Below the pieces are notes generated by a model. The model had not been told where the DNA came from. It worked only from the letters and a program-made list of their open reading frames with translations, and made no database searches. A stretch of DNA of 47,166 nucleotides. It comes from JBBIWA01 sp037439425 (GTDB lineage: Bacteria > Acidobacteriota > Blastocatellia > RBC074). Positions 31,798 through 42,630 of this stretch are shown here, one piece after another (the first letter of the stretch is position 1; the number at the start of each line of letters is the position of its first letter). Both the position numbers and the translations under genes were made by a program. Location: positions 1-47,166 of the forward strand of contig JBBIWA010000039.1 of the NCBI GenBank assembly GCA_037439425.1, given 5' to 3'.

Positions 31798-34674
31798 TTA
31801 ACGGCTGGCACGCTTGAGACTCACCAATGCTCCTACCACTAACAGCGCTGCTCCCAGCGCGGCATAAACCGCCCCAGCGCGAAAAGTCGGTGCGTGAAAG
31901 ATAAATTCAATGCGATGCTCACCCGGCGGCACCGCAATCCCGCGCAGAGCATAGTTGGTCCGATAGATAGTCGTCTTCTGCCCGTCCAGGCGCGCTTCCC
32001 AACCGGGATAGTAGACCTCGCTCAGCACCAGGAAGCCAGGCTGTGGATTGTGCGTCTGAAGTCCGATCCGCTGCGGCTCGTAGTGCGTGATCTTCACCTC
32101 TGCTCCGGCTCTTTCTCCTACGGGCGGAAGCGTGACCGCTCGCTGGCCAAAATCTTCGCGCTCCAGCAGCGCCACCTCAGCCGGGTCAAAGGGCACCTTA
32201 TCCTGGAGCTTTCCTTCCTTGATGATCCGGCGCACTTCCACGCTCGGCTTAACCTCTAACCGGCGCACAAACCAGGCGCGCGGCCTCAGCTTGAGGTTCT
32301 CGTAAATTTCGATCTGCCCGAAGCTGGCCAGCTTGCGCCAGCGCTCTGCTGGTAACAGCACGTCATCCAGCGGAGTCGAAGTCTCGGTTGCGGCATCATA
32401 AAGCGTGGCGCGCACGATCTGCAAATCGGCATCTTCGCGCAGATAAGCAAACTCGATCCGCTCGATCTCAGTGCGCTCAAAGCTCAGCCTCGCCAAATAG
32501 CGGTGCCCCTGATAGCTATCTACCGGCCAGCTCTCAACGACACGTGCGCGCTGATGTTTGACAGCGGAGCGCACATCATCTCGATCATAAGCCCACTCTG
32601 CGGTGTCGCGTCCGGCCTGCATCTGGCGCTCGATGACGCGCCCATCCCGCGCATGCAGCCTTATGCACAGCACTGGCGTACCGTCAGGGAGGTGAGTCGC
32701 GCGTCCTAGCAGAGAGATGATGGCGAGTTCAGTAGCAGCTACCGCCCCCAAATTCATCTCCGCCTGCTCGCCAGGACTGAAGGTGAGGTGCAGCGGTGTC
32801 TGGCTGAAGCTGATCCCGTCGTAAACAGGTCCGCGCCCTGGCTCGAGCGCGCCGCGCCGCTCCCGAAGCAGATATTTGACATTGAGCAAATTGAGGCCTT
32901 GATCTGCTCTGCCCAAGGCTTTGACATCCAGCACAATGCCGCCCAGATCAATTTCACCCGCCAGCGCCGCCACGCGCGAAAGCCGTAGAATATCGTAACC
33001 GTGGACGCTCTGCAGCCCGCGTGCGATCGAGGCATTTGAGAAATTGAGCCATTCGTGATTGGCCTCGTGCGGTGGTTTGTAATCGTAATCGTAAGGCAGA
33101 GAGATAATACTCAGTATCCGGAATGAGGACAGATCCGTCTCACGCTGCTTGATGTAGCGTACTGTCGGGGGATCAGCCAGTCGGTCGTTGACGTTGAAGC
33201 TCACCGCGCGCCACTCAAAGAAGTATCCGAAAGATGCCAGATCCACTACCAGCATGACAATCAACGCCACACAAGCCACGGCGCTCTGGCGACTCGCATA
33301 GATCCACAACACCGCGACACAGAGAGGAAAAAGAAGGAGTGGGATCAAAGCTTCAGGATCAGTAAGCGAACCGGCTGAAGTTGGTCGTGGTGTTGGTAGA
33401 ATGCTGCCCAAGAAGCGATAGCCGAGCGCAGTGATAATGACCAGCACTGCCACCACTGCGGTGCCTCGGCCAAGCGCGCGCCACACTCCTGCCGGTCCCA
33501 TCTGCACAATGCGATCCAGGCCAAGGCCGGCCAGCACTGCCATAGCAAAGGTGAATTCATACAGGTGACGATACGAACCGCGAAACAGGTTATAAACCGG
33601 AATCCGGTACAGCAGATGGTTCAATCCGAAGGGCAAATAAGCTCCACAGGCCAGCACTATTGCGATCACTGCCGCACCAGCCCAAAACCATACTAACTGG
33701 TCTCGCTTCCCGCCAAAGATTGCTCCCCAACCCAGCATCAGACCGAGCAACCCCACATAACCGCAGGTGACTGCAACGTTCCATTCGCTCCAGTACGCGG
33801 TCTTGTAAGGTGCCATAGCAGCTCCGCCGAAGAAATAGGGGAAGATTAATGTCACCACCTGCCAGGGTGGCAGCGAATAGGCTGCAAACTCCTCGTAACT
33901 CAATTGCGCCCGTTCACCCTGCTGCAGCAACTCGCGCTCCGGCAGCAATTGAATTAGCGCAAGCAGCAACCCGCACAGAGCCATCATCAATCCTGCTGCC
34001 AGAAACCGCCGCCACTGCCTTGAGCGCAGACGCACTACCAGCGAAAAGAGTGTATAGGCTCCGCTCAAGAGCACCGTATAGAGAGTCATTTGCGGATCGC
34101 CCGCGAAGAATTGCAAGGCGACAAACAAGGCGCCGAAAGCTACCCAGCGCCACGAAACGTGTTGATGTAGATGCTCAATCGCCAGCAGAATCCACGGCAA
34201 CCAAACCAGTGCCGTGAGGCGATGTATATGCGCCAGATGGGCAATGGTGAATCCGCCGAAGGTGAAGATAATACCCGTCACCAGCGCGCCTAAGCGACTG
34301 CTGCCGATGCGCCGCGCATAGAGATAAGCTCCGATCAAGGCCAGATGATAAGTGGTAATAATGAGCGCCTTGACAGCCACTCCCGGCGAGAGAAAGGCAA
34401 AAAGCCAGTTTGGCGGATAGAGCGCGCCGGTGTAGACATTGGCCAGCAACGGCATGCCGGCGAAGATATACGGATTCCACAACGGCAGCTCCCCTTGCGC
34501 CAGCATTCGCCCAAGCAACACTCGCACTCCAAGATTCGAGGTCCACCCGTCACCAGGCACGAGCGCCACTTGACCAATGATCGCGGGAGAGAAATAAACG
34601 AGCGGCAGCAACACCAGGATAGCGGCGAGTGTTGTTTCATGTCCGCCAAACCGAGCTGACCTGATAACTCTCAT
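31798..34674 (-). CDS. YfhO-family polytopic membrane protein (GT-C-like)
   Basis: This 958-aa protein has about 12-14 hydrophobic segments in the first half, then a large extracytoplasmic domain and a final anchor. LALIGAYLYARRIGSSRLGA, the FGGFTIAHLAHIHRLTALVW region and DPQMTLYTVLLSG are YfhO hallmarks. In some Firmicutes YfhO is implicated in teichoic-acid glycosylation; in other bacteria the family is uncharacterised. The C-terminal RTNYALRGIAVPPGEHRIEF is the conserved end. The protein is closely similar, including C-terminal half, to residues 455-1417 of the fusion at 36713-40966. It is preceded by a 430-bp gap and followed by the lipoprotein gene. Confidence 0.8.
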   Translation of the reverse strand: MRVIRSARFGGHETTLAAILVLLPLVYFSPAIIGQVALVPGDGWTSNLGVRVLLGRMLAQGELPLWNPYIFAGMPLLANVYTGALYPPNWLFAFLSPGVAVKALIITTYHLALIGAYLYARRIGSSRLGALVTGIIFTFGGFTIAHLAHIHRLTALVWLPWILLAIEHLHQHVSWRWVAFGALFVALQFFAGDPQMTLYTVLLSGAYTLFSLVVRLRSRQWRRFLAAGLMMALCGLLLALIQLLPERELLQQGERAQLSYEEFAAYSLPPWQVVTLIFPYFFGGAAMAPYKTAYWSEWNVAVTCGYVGLLGLMLGWGAIFGGKRDQLVWFWAGAAVIAIVLACGAYLPFGLNHLLYRIPVYNLFRGSYRHLYEFTFAMAVLAGLGLDRIVQMGPAGVWRALGRGTAVVAVLVIITALGYRFLGSILPTPRPTSAGSLTDPEALIPLLLFPLCVAVLWIYASRQSAVACVALIVMLVVDLASFGYFFEWRAVSFNVNDRLADPPTVRYIKQRETDLSSFRILSIISLPYDYDYKPPHEANHEWLNFSNASIARGLQSVHGYDILRLSRVAALAGEIDLGGIVLDVKALGRADQGLNLLNVKYLLRERRGALEPGRGPVYDGISFSQTPLHLTFSPGEQAEMNLGAVAATELAIISLLGRATHLPDGTPVLCIRLHARDGRVIERQMQAGRDTAEWAYDRDDVRSAVKHQRARVVESWPVDSYQGHRYLARLSFERTEIERIEFAYLREDADLQIVRATLYDAATETSTPLDDVLLPAERWRKLASFGQIEIYENLKLRPRAWFVRRLEVKPSVEVRRIIKEGKLQDKVPFDPAEVALLEREDFGQRAVTLPPVGERAGAEVKITHYEPQRIGLQTHNPQPGFLVLSEVYYPGWEARLDGQKTTIYRTNYALRGIAVPPGEHRIEFIFHAPTFRAGAVYAALGAALLVVGALVSLKRASR

Positions 34675-35103
34675 TTTTCATTTGTGGTCTGTTATTTGTC
34701 ATTGATGGCAAGCAGGCCTGCCTCACAATGACAAATCGCTGTGCTCTATGACGCGAAGACCAACGTCTCGTTCAGCTCTTTCAGCACAATACCCAGTTTA
34801 TGAACGAAGTCTGCATCGCTTTCTGCATCTCTTGCTTCACCATAATTCAGCGCGAGAGGAGTCCCGGATCACAGCATCTGTCCGGCGATGTGTTTCCCGG
34901 CAGGCGTTTGGGGCAAGCCGACTGAGAGCTTGATGATCCGGACAGCAAAGTTGATCGGTCGCTTTTCGAGTTCGCCGGCTTTGGACCTTTCATTTTCCCT
35001 TTCTCAGTGTTCGTTGACCGGATGCCCCCTCTCCAATGACAAATGGAAAATGAAGCTCTTCCCCTGTTGCTCGACTCTATAGGCTTTCAACAAGGATTGC
35101 GGT
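34675..35103. other. 429-bp gap with short repeat words, no gene
   Basis: ATTTGTCATTG (34694-34704) and CAATGACAAAT (34736-34746) form an 11-bp inverted repeat around GCAGGCCTGC. A third copy of CAATGACAAAT occurs at 35034-35044. The small ORFs in this stretch show no family resemblance. Minus-strand promoters for the YfhO gene should lie here. Confidence 0.45.
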
Positions 35104-36594
35104 TTACCTGGCTCTTTGCGGCACCCATCTTTCGCCACTGACGGAGCTTTCCTCTCCGGCACTCCCCGCTTCGATGTACTCGGCATCCTGATTGACCTTC
35201 CAGGGGTCGTAAATGCGCCGGCCGGCCAGGATGTTTTCGACCGTGAGCATGGCGGTCATCATGGCATGATCCTGATTATTGTACTTGTGCATCCCGTTGC
35301 GACCCACCAGGTGCAGGTGCGGATAGCGTTCCTCCAGTTCCCGGCGAATAATCTCGACATTCTGTGCGTATTGCTCATCGTAAACCGGATAGGCCTGACG
35401 TTGCCGGACCACGCACCCATCGAGCACATCTGCGCTCTCAGCCAGTCCAAGCTGCTTGAGCTCTCGGCTCGCCAGCTCGATCAGAGCCGGATCACTCATT
35501 TCCCACAGCCCATCGCCCGCGAAGCAGAAATACTCAAGCCCATAGCAGCACAGCGCCGGATCCGGCACCATCTCCGGCGACCAAGCTTTGAAATTCTGAA
35601 TGCGACCGACCTTAACCGCTGGGTCGTGAATGTAGATCCAGTGATCGGCCAACTGCTGCCGATCTTTGAGGATGAGCGCGACCAGCAAAAAATCACGATA
35701 CCGCAGCGCATGGGCGGCGCGCCGCGCCTGCTCGCTGACTGTGGGAGACAAACAGCTAACCAGTTGTGGCAACGGAGCCGAAGAGATCACATGCTCAGCT
35801 TCGCAGCATTCTTCTTCTCCTTGCGCGTCCTGATAAGTGAGGCGGAAGAGGTTGCGTTCGGTATCGTGGTTAAGCGCAATCACTCTTCTTCCCAGCAAGA
35901 TCGCACCGCCCATTTCAGTCACGCGCCTGGCGGCTGCTTCCCACATCATCCCTGGCCCGCGGCGCGGGTAACGGAACGTCTCAATCAGCGTCTTGATCAC
36001 TTGCTGGCGATTCTCAGGCTGGCGATGTGGCTTCAGGGCCTGAAGAATCGCCCGGCCCAGCGACAGACCTTTGATTCTCTGCGCTGCCCAATCAGCGGAG
36101 ATCTCCCGGCAGTCCATTCCCCACACCTTCTCGGTGTAGGTCTTGAAGAAGATGCGGAAGAGCCGCTCGCCGAACTGGTTGGAGACCCAGTCGGCGAAGG
36201 TGCGTGGCTCTTTCACTGGCCACATCTTCGCTTTCGCGTAAGAGGCCAGGCAGAGAGCTGATTCGATCACTCCCAGTTTCCATAACGCTTCGCTGGCTTT
36301 GAGCGGATAAGAGAAGAATTTTCCCCGGTAATAGATCCGGGACAAGCGCGGGCGTTCCAATAGATCGTCAGGCAGCAGTTCGGTCCACAAGTCTTCGACT
36401 GCTTTCGCCTTCGAGAAGAAGCGGTGTCCCCCGATGTCGAAATGAAATCCTTTGTAGTTAATGGTCCGGGCCAAGCCGCCGACGTAATGCGGATCAGCCT
36501 CAATCACACTCACCGGCACCTGCTGCTTAGCCAGCAAGTAGGCTGCTGTCAACCCAGCAGGGCCGGCACCGATAATGACAACATTTCCACTCAT
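35104..36594 (-). CDS. FAD-dependent oxidoreductase, UDP-galactopyranose mutase / amine-oxidase-like
   Basis: The 496-aa flavoprotein has an N-terminal Rossmann dinucleotide site VVIIGAGPAGLTAAYLL. FHFDIGGHRFFSKAKAVEDL is characteristic of the UDP-galactopyranose mutase/NAD(P)-binding protoporphyrinogen-oxidase-like group. KTYTEKVWGMDCREISADWA is likewise typical, and GRNGMHKYNNQDHAMMTAML near the C-terminus matches the FAD-binding end. Such proteins sit in glycan clusters and isomerise or oxidise nucleotide sugars or lipid-linked sugars. It lies between the two YfhO-type genes on the same strand. Substrate unknown. Confidence 0.8.
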   Translation of the reverse strand: MSGNVVIIGAGPAGLTAAYLLAKQQVPVSVIEADPHYVGGLARTINYKGFHFDIGGHRFFSKAKAVEDLWTELLPDDLLERPRLSRIYYRGKFFSYPLKASEALWKLGVIESALCLASYAKAKMWPVKEPRTFADWVSNQFGERLFRIFFKTYTEKVWGMDCREISADWAAQRIKGLSLGRAILQALKPHRQPENRQQVIKTLIETFRYPRRGPGMMWEAAARRVTEMGGAILLGRRVIALNHDTERNLFRLTYQDAQGEEECCEAEHVISSAPLPQLVSCLSPTVSEQARRAAHALRYRDFLLVALILKDRQQLADHWIYIHDPAVKVGRIQNFKAWSPEMVPDPALCCYGLEYFCFAGDGLWEMSDPALIELASRELKQLGLAESADVLDGCVVRQRQAYPVYDEQYAQNVEIIRRELEERYPHLHLVGRNGMHKYNNQDHAMMTAMLTVENILAGRRIYDPWKVNQDAEYIEAGSAGEESSVSGERWVPQRAR

Positions 36595-36712
36595 CTGAAC
36601 TACTCAGCTCACTACCGGGAGCAGTCACGAGCGTGCCACTGCGCCGCAGGGTGCGCCTCAAGAGTGAACAGGTCGCTACCGGTAGCGTGACTGCTGCGGG
36701 CAAAGCGACTGA
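36595..36712. repeat. Intergenic inverted repeat with central palindrome
   Basis: AGCAGTCACG (36620-36629) pairs with CGTGACTGCT (36686-36695). A perfect 12-bp palindrome GCTACCGGTAGC lies at 36675-36686. This may be another member of the dispersed palindromic repeats in this genome. Confidence 0.5.
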
Positions 36713-39700
36713 TTAGCTTAAGCTGCTCGCTTGCGCGCGCTTAGCCTGACCACGCTCCACCACCAGACCCACCAGCAGCACAATCAAGCCCAATGCGGAA
36801 TAGAGCGCGCCGTCGCGAAAAGTGGGAGCGCGAAAGACGAACTCAATATGGTGCTCACCTGGCGGCACGGCGATCCCACGCAACGCATAATTGACTCGCT
36901 CGACCGGGGTCTTCTTCCCGTCCACCCAGGCATCCCAACCGCGATAGTAAATCTCACTCAGCAGCAGAAAACCAGCCTGGCTGTGGCGTGTTTCAAGCTC
37001 GATCCGGTGCGGTTCGTAGCGGGTGATCTTCACCTCTGCACCTGCGGCCTCGCCCACAGGTGGAAGCGTGATGGCGCGGGAGCCGAAATCTTCCAGCTCA
37101 AGCAGCGCCGTTTGCGCAGGGTCAAATGGCGAGCCATCACGCATCCTTCCTGTTTTGATGGCGCGCAACACCTCAGCGCTCGGCATCACTGCCAGGTGAC
37201 TTGTGAACCAAGCGCGGGGCATTCTTTTTAAGTTCTCGTACAAGTCAATCTGGCCGAAGCTGGCCAGCTTGCGCCATCGCTCCGGTGGCAGGTCTATCCG
37301 TTCTAGCGGAGTCGAAGCACCAGTTTCAGCGTCGTATAAGGAGGCGCGAGTGATGCGAATATCAGCGTCATCGCGGCAATACTCAAACTCGATATGATCA
37401 ATCTCTGCGCGCTCAAAGGCCAATCGCGCCAAATAGTGGTGTCCCTGAAAGCCCTCTGCGGCCCAGCTTTCGACCACGCGCGCGCGCTGATGCTTGGCAG
37501 TAGTGTGCACATCAGGCCGATCATATGCCCATTCCGAAGTATCGCGCCCGGCCTTGAGCTCCCGCTCGATCAATTGTCCGCTGGTAGTGTGCAATTTGAT
37601 CCGCACAATCGGCGCCCCATCAGGGATGTGAGTTGAACGCCTCATCGCGGAGATAATCGCTAGCTCGGTAGCAACAACCCGACCCGTAGCAACCGTCCTT
37701 CGCATCCCTGGCGCAAGCTCCAGATTAAGTTCTGCTTCACTGAAACGAATACCTTCATAAGACCGTCCGCGCCACTCTTCCAGCGGGCCGGGTCTTTCCC
37801 AGAGCAGATATTTGACATTCAGCAGATTGAATCCCTGGTGGGATTGGTCAAAAGCATTCTTGTCATGCACAACTCCATCAAGCCCCATCTCGCCAGCAAT
37901 AGCCATCTGGCGCAGCAACCGCACCGGATCATATCCATTGACGCTTTGCAGCCCGCGCACAATCGAGATGTTAGGATAATTGAGCGTGTTGTAGTGATTA
38001 CCGTAAGGCTGCGCTGCGTGGCTCAAAATACGAAACGCAGCCAGGTCAGGCTCACGCTCTTTGATGTACTTCACCGTGACTGTATCGCTCATAACGCCAG
38101 TGACCCGATACGGCACGACGCGCCACTCGTAAAAATGTCCAAACGACACCAGGTCCGCCAGCAGTACGGCGAAAAGCAAAGAACCAGCAAGCACTGTCCG
38201 GCGATGAGCATAAAACCAGAGCACCGCAGTGCCCAGGGCCCAGAAGGTGAGGGGAATAAACGCTTCCGTGTCTGTTAGCGAGCCGGCGCCTTCAGGTCGC
38301 GAAATCTCTTTGATCAAATACTGGCCGAAGAAGCAGTAGATGATGGCAGTGCACACGACCAAGAGTGTCAGCGTGACAGTGGCCCCCTGTAATACGCGCC
38401 GCGCAAGCGGCTGTCCTATCTCGGCAAGATAGTTCACCCCCAAACCGGCCAGCACTGCCAGGGCAAAGGTGAACTCCAGCAGGTGCCGCCCTGAAGCGCG
38501 AAACAAATTGTAGACCGGTAGTTTATGGAGCAGATGGTTGAGTCCGAATGGAAGAAAGGAACCGAACGCCAGCAGCAGCGACACGCCTGCACTCCCCACC
38601 CAGAACCACATCAGCGCCCGCCGCCGCTGCCCCAACACAGCAACTAGGCTGAGCAGCAAGGTAAGTAGTCCGACATAGCCGCAGGTTTCAGTCGTGTTCC
38701 ACAAGCCCCAGTAGGAGGTTGTGTAAGGCGGTTGTACTATGGCGCCGCCAAAGAAGTAGGGAAAGATCAGCGAAAGCGTTTGCTGTGGCGGCAGCGAAAA
38801 GCTCGAAAAATATTCGTAGCTGATCCCCGCGCGCTCGGTTTGCTCAAGTAGCTCCTGCTCCGGGAGCAGCTGAATCAATGAAAGCAGCGTCCCGCACAGG
38901 GCCAGCGCGACTGTTGCCGCCAGAAAGCGCCAGCGCGGTTGTCGAGCCTCACGCACCGTCAGCGAAAACAGTCCATAGGCTCCGCCCACCAGCACCGTGT
39001 ACAAAGTCATCTGTGGGTCGCCCGCGAAGAGTTGCAGCGCGACAAACAGCGCGCCGAACGTCACCCAGCGCCACGACGCGCGCAGATACAGATGCTCAAT
39101 CGCCAGCAACACCCACGGCAACCAGGCAGCGGCGGCAACCCGATTGGTGTGGCCCAGATGAGCTATCATATAACCGCCGAACGTGAAAGCAATGCCGGTC
39201 GTGAGTGAGCCCAGCCGCCCTATGCCAATGCGCCGCGCATAGAGATAGCTGCCGATGAGCGCCAGGTGATAGCTCGTAATCACCATTGCGTTCATCGCCA
39301 CGCCCGGCGAGAAGAAAGCAAACAGCCACGTAGGGGGGTAAAGCGCGCCTGGTTGAATGCTCGCCAGCAGCGGCATCCCGCCGAAGATGTATGGGTTCCA
39401 TAACGGCAATTCTCCTTGCGCCAGCATCTGGCCAATTAATACTCTGATGCCGATGATCTGCGTCCAGCCATCGCCAGGTGCAAGCAACACCTCGCCGATC
39501 ACTGCCGGATAAAAGTAGAGCAGCGGCAGCAACACAAGCACAGCCGCCATCAGCGCGCGTTTGAGAAGAGAGTTTTCTTCGATCTTCAACCATTTTCTCC
39601 CCATTGCGCTACTAACCAGGCTCAAGCTCTCAGCAGGCAGCGCCAGCCCCATCATCAGAAGCGGCACGAGCGAAACCTGCAACAGCAAGCGCGATAGTGA

Positions 39701-40966
39701 TGAGTTCACGTGATCAGTGAAGGGATTCCAATTACTGAAGAGATAGACTCCTGAGTAGCAGAGGATAGGAACGATCACAGCAATGAACAAGACCGCAGCC
39801 TGCTTGCGCCGCTGACTGGTCCTGAAAAGAGGCAGTGCTAACAGCAGGCCCGGCCACAAGAGCGCCCAGTGTTTCCAATTTACTATCTCGCGCGCAACAG
39901 CCTGAAGGATGAAAGGAAGTCGCCCTAGATTCGACCACAACCTGGCTGGAGTTAGTGGGTGGAAAGCTTGCGCGGTGAAAGCGTTGACGAGCTTCAGAAA
40001 CGCCATCCAGGGGCCAAATAAGAGAATGCCTGGCAGCGCCACTAGGAGGAACAGCTTGAACTGCTTGCGCGGCAAGAGCTTCACTGCCATCAGGCCCATC
40101 AGGCATAACCAGAGAACGAGTCCGTCCTGTTTGACCCAGGGCAAGACCGCGCTCAGGCAGGCTAGCAACCGCAGCGCGCCCACCTTCTCCGACTCCCAAT
40201 ACTCCAGCAGGTAGAGCACGGCTGCCAGATAGACCACTGCCAGTGGAAAATCGGCGTAACCTGAAGACACACTCCCTTCATTGCCCAACACAGCCAGCGG
40301 CAGAAAAAACAGCAGCAGTGATGAAAACAAGCCGTGTATGTGCCGGCCGCCGAACCGTAAACCACCAGTGTAAAGCAGCCCCAGCGCGGCGAGGTAAAAG
40401 AGCGGGAAGACCAGTTTAATCATCCCTTGATAGCACTCACCTAGCCAGCTATAAAACCAGGCTTGAGTCAGCGGCAGAAAGAGCGGATAGTCAGGCGAAC
40501 TCCAGGTGCGCGTGAGATCAGAGAAGTAGCTGATTGGTATCACGCCGCCGCTCAGGCAGGCGATGCGCGCCTTTATCTCCCAGCTGAATTGAGCATCCCA
40601 ACCTAACGGTGTGCTCACAGACAACCAGATCACCAAACCAGCCTGAGCTGCCAAGGCTGCCAGCATCAAAATAGCGCCCTCGCTTGAAGGCAGCTTGAGT
40701 TTCTCCACCAATTGACGCCGCGCAGTAAATCCTGCCGCTGCTATGGCAAGACCAGCGACTGTGACTGCTAATTGTAATGCTGCTCCGGAAAGCAGCAAGC
40801 CGAGCCAGAACGAGCTCAGCGAGACGAACGCTGCGCCAAGCAGTACAGCGAGACTCAGCAATTCGATAGTATTGACTTTGCGCTCGCGCGGCAACAGAAG
40901 CAATGCGGCTCCGCCGCCTGCCAGCAACAACGTCGCGAGTGCAACCGTAAACCAGATCAAATTCAT
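36713..40966 (-). CDS. Fusion of a GT-C-type glycosyltransferase module with a YfhO module
   Basis: Residues 1 to about 454 form a multi-span GT-C-like module, with STPLGWDAQFSWEIKARI in the first loop and SSPDYPLFLPLTQAWFYSWL after it. Residues 455-1417 are a complete YfhO-type protein very like the 958-aa neighbour. Both contain MLAQGELPLWNPYIF, LALIGxYLYARRIG and DPQMTLYTVL, and both end with NYALRGIAVPPGEHxIEF. An ATG at 39604 sits at the boundary, so the second module could also be made separately. The two halves may couple sugar transfer with a YfhO step (inference). A fusion by duplication and loss of a stop is the simplest origin. Confidence 0.78.
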   Translation of the reverse strand: MNLIWFTVALATLLLAGGGAALLLLPRERKVNTIELLSLAVLLGAAFVSLSSFWLGLLLSGAALQLAVTVAGLAIAAAGFTARRQLVEKLKLPSSEGAILMLAALAAQAGLVIWLSVSTPLGWDAQFSWEIKARIACLSGGVIPISYFSDLTRTWSSPDYPLFLPLTQAWFYSWLGECYQGMIKLVFPLFYLAALGLLYTGGLRFGGRHIHGLFSSLLLFFLPLAVLGNEGSVSSGYADFPLAVVYLAAVLYLLEYWESEKVGALRLLACLSAVLPWVKQDGLVLWLCLMGLMAVKLLPRKQFKLFLLVALPGILLFGPWMAFLKLVNAFTAQAFHPLTPARLWSNLGRLPFILQAVAREIVNWKHWALLWPGLLLALPLFRTSQRRKQAAVLFIAVIVPILCYSGVYLFSNWNPFTDHVNSSLSRLLLQVSLVPLLMMGLALPAESLSLVSSAMGRKWLKIEENSLLKRALMAAVLVLLPLLYFYPAVIGEVLLAPGDGWTQIIGIRVLIGQMLAQGELPLWNPYIFGGMPLLASIQPGALYPPTWLFAFFSPGVAMNAMVITSYHLALIGSYLYARRIGIGRLGSLTTGIAFTFGGYMIAHLGHTNRVAAAAWLPWVLLAIEHLYLRASWRWVTFGALFVALQLFAGDPQMTLYTVLVGGAYGLFSLTVREARQPRWRFLAATVALALCGTLLSLIQLLPEQELLEQTERAGISYEYFSSFSLPPQQTLSLIFPYFFGGAIVQPPYTTSYWGLWNTTETCGYVGLLTLLLSLVAVLGQRRRALMWFWVGSAGVSLLLAFGSFLPFGLNHLLHKLPVYNLFRASGRHLLEFTFALAVLAGLGVNYLAEIGQPLARRVLQGATVTLTLLVVCTAIIYCFFGQYLIKEISRPEGAGSLTDTEAFIPLTFWALGTAVLWFYAHRRTVLAGSLLFAVLLADLVSFGHFYEWRVVPYRVTGVMSDTVTVKYIKEREPDLAAFRILSHAAQPYGNHYNTLNYPNISIVRGLQSVNGYDPVRLLRQMAIAGEMGLDGVVHDKNAFDQSHQGFNLLNVKYLLWERPGPLEEWRGRSYEGIRFSEAELNLELAPGMRRTVATGRVVATELAIISAMRRSTHIPDGAPIVRIKLHTTSGQLIERELKAGRDTSEWAYDRPDVHTTAKHQRARVVESWAAEGFQGHHYLARLAFERAEIDHIEFEYCRDDADIRITRASLYDAETGASTPLERIDLPPERWRKLASFGQIDLYENLKRMPRAWFTSHLAVMPSAEVLRAIKTGRMRDGSPFDPAQTALLELEDFGSRAITLPPVGEAAGAEVKITRYEPHRIELETRHSQAGFLLLSEIYYRGWDAWVDGKKTPVERVNYALRGIAVPPGEHHIEFVFRAPTFRDGALYSALGLIVLLVGLVVERGQAKRAQASSLS

Positions 40967-41037
40967 GCCTTCATTAGCAAAGCAGCAAGACCACCCTCAC
41001 AGTGTTAGCTGATCTTGCAATGAGCCGCACGCCGCTT

Positions 41038-41583
41038 CTATGAGGGATTGCAGTAATCAGTCCAGACAATCGGATGAGTCACCGGAACAAGGATCAAGTG
41101 CGGGCCTATCTGCACTCTGCTTGTCACCGAGTCCGGCGGTTTGGATAAATAGTAGATGATGCCGGCAACGTGGACTCGATCCTGCAGCGTGTTGTGGCCG
41201 TGCCAGCCACAGCCGAGAAAAAAGACTCGCCGGGGCCAGATCAGGTAACTAATGAAGCGATGCATTGCCTCAGACGGGTGATCATTGCCTGTGCCCACAA
41301 ACAATAGATCGCCGTCTGATGGAAGCGCGGCAATGGCGCTTCGGATAGCTTCCGACGGTTGAGGAGTCTGCAACATTTCCAGCGCCCGATCCGTCGTGGC
41401 ATAAGGCGCGCCTAGTGAAGCTCGCCTCCTGATCCCATCCATCAGCAGCGAAGGCAGCTGGTCTTCGTTCATTGCCTTCAGACTCAAGCCAACAAAGGCC
41501 GGCAGAAAGATTGCCCAAATGATGAGGGAAATTCGCGGCGCGATAGACTTTATTTGCTCCCATCTCATCCAGAGCGGTCTCAT
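41038..41583 (-). CDS. Small single-span membrane protein of unknown function
   Basis: I prefer ATG 41583, giving a 181-aa product that begins RPLWMRWEQIKSIAPRISLI and has one N-terminal transmembrane helix (IIWAIFLPAFVGLSLKA). The rest is an extracytoplasmic alpha/beta domain with LLFVGTGNDHPSEAMHRFI and WPRRVFFLGCGWHGHNTL. An in-frame start at 41703 would add 40 residues of poor quality. It lies between the fused glycosyltransferase and the GT2 gene on the same strand. The DLLFVGTG-type core resembles a Rossmann-like fold, but no family is recognised. Confidence 0.6.
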   Translation of the reverse strand: MRPLWMRWEQIKSIAPRISLIIWAIFLPAFVGLSLKAMNEDQLPSLLMDGIRRRASLGAPYATTDRALEMLQTPQPSEAIRSAIAALPSDGDLLFVGTGNDHPSEAMHRFISYLIWPRRVFFLGCGWHGHNTLQDRVHVAGIIYYLSKPPDSVTSRVQIGPHLILVPVTHPIVWTDYCNPS

Positions 41584-41744
41584 AAGCCAGTTAAGTTCTG
41601 ACCTAAATTGTGTGATCTCGGAGAATAGAAGTAGCTGGATATAACACAAGCGGTGAGTCTGGACAAGGCACAGACAATGGGTGCTGGCTGAGTCAAAATA
41701 CAACTTGGCACAAATTTAGAGTATCTATTCCTTGTCCCTAAGTT

Positions 41745-42458
<714 letters not shown>

Positions 42459-42463
42459 CTCTT

Positions 42464-42486
42464 GCGCGAGCGCTTCACGCTCGCGC
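42464..42486. promoter_or_regulatory. 9-bp perfect hairpin just upstream of the GT2 gene
   Basis: GCGCGAGCG (42464-42472) pairs with CGCTCGCGC (42478-42486), loop CTTCA. It sits 5 bp upstream of the GT2 ATG on the minus strand, where it could hide the ribosome site. A second CTCGCGA/TCGCGAG stem lies at 42506-42530. Confidence 0.4.
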
Positions 42487-42630
42487 TACCTGCTTGCCAA
42501 CGGCTCTCGCGACTTTCTTGAACTCGCGAGAAAGAAATTTACCCTTTGCTCAAAGGCACTGAGCATAAACCAAACGTGGCAGGCAAGCAAGAAGGACGGC
42601 TGAAAAAACTTGGCTCAGGGGGCAGCTCCC

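Noticed and set aside
35116..36261. 381-aa plus-strand ORF over the flavoprotein
   Set aside because: The minus-strand flavoprotein has clear FAD motifs throughout; the opposite frame has no motif and is open only because of codon bias.
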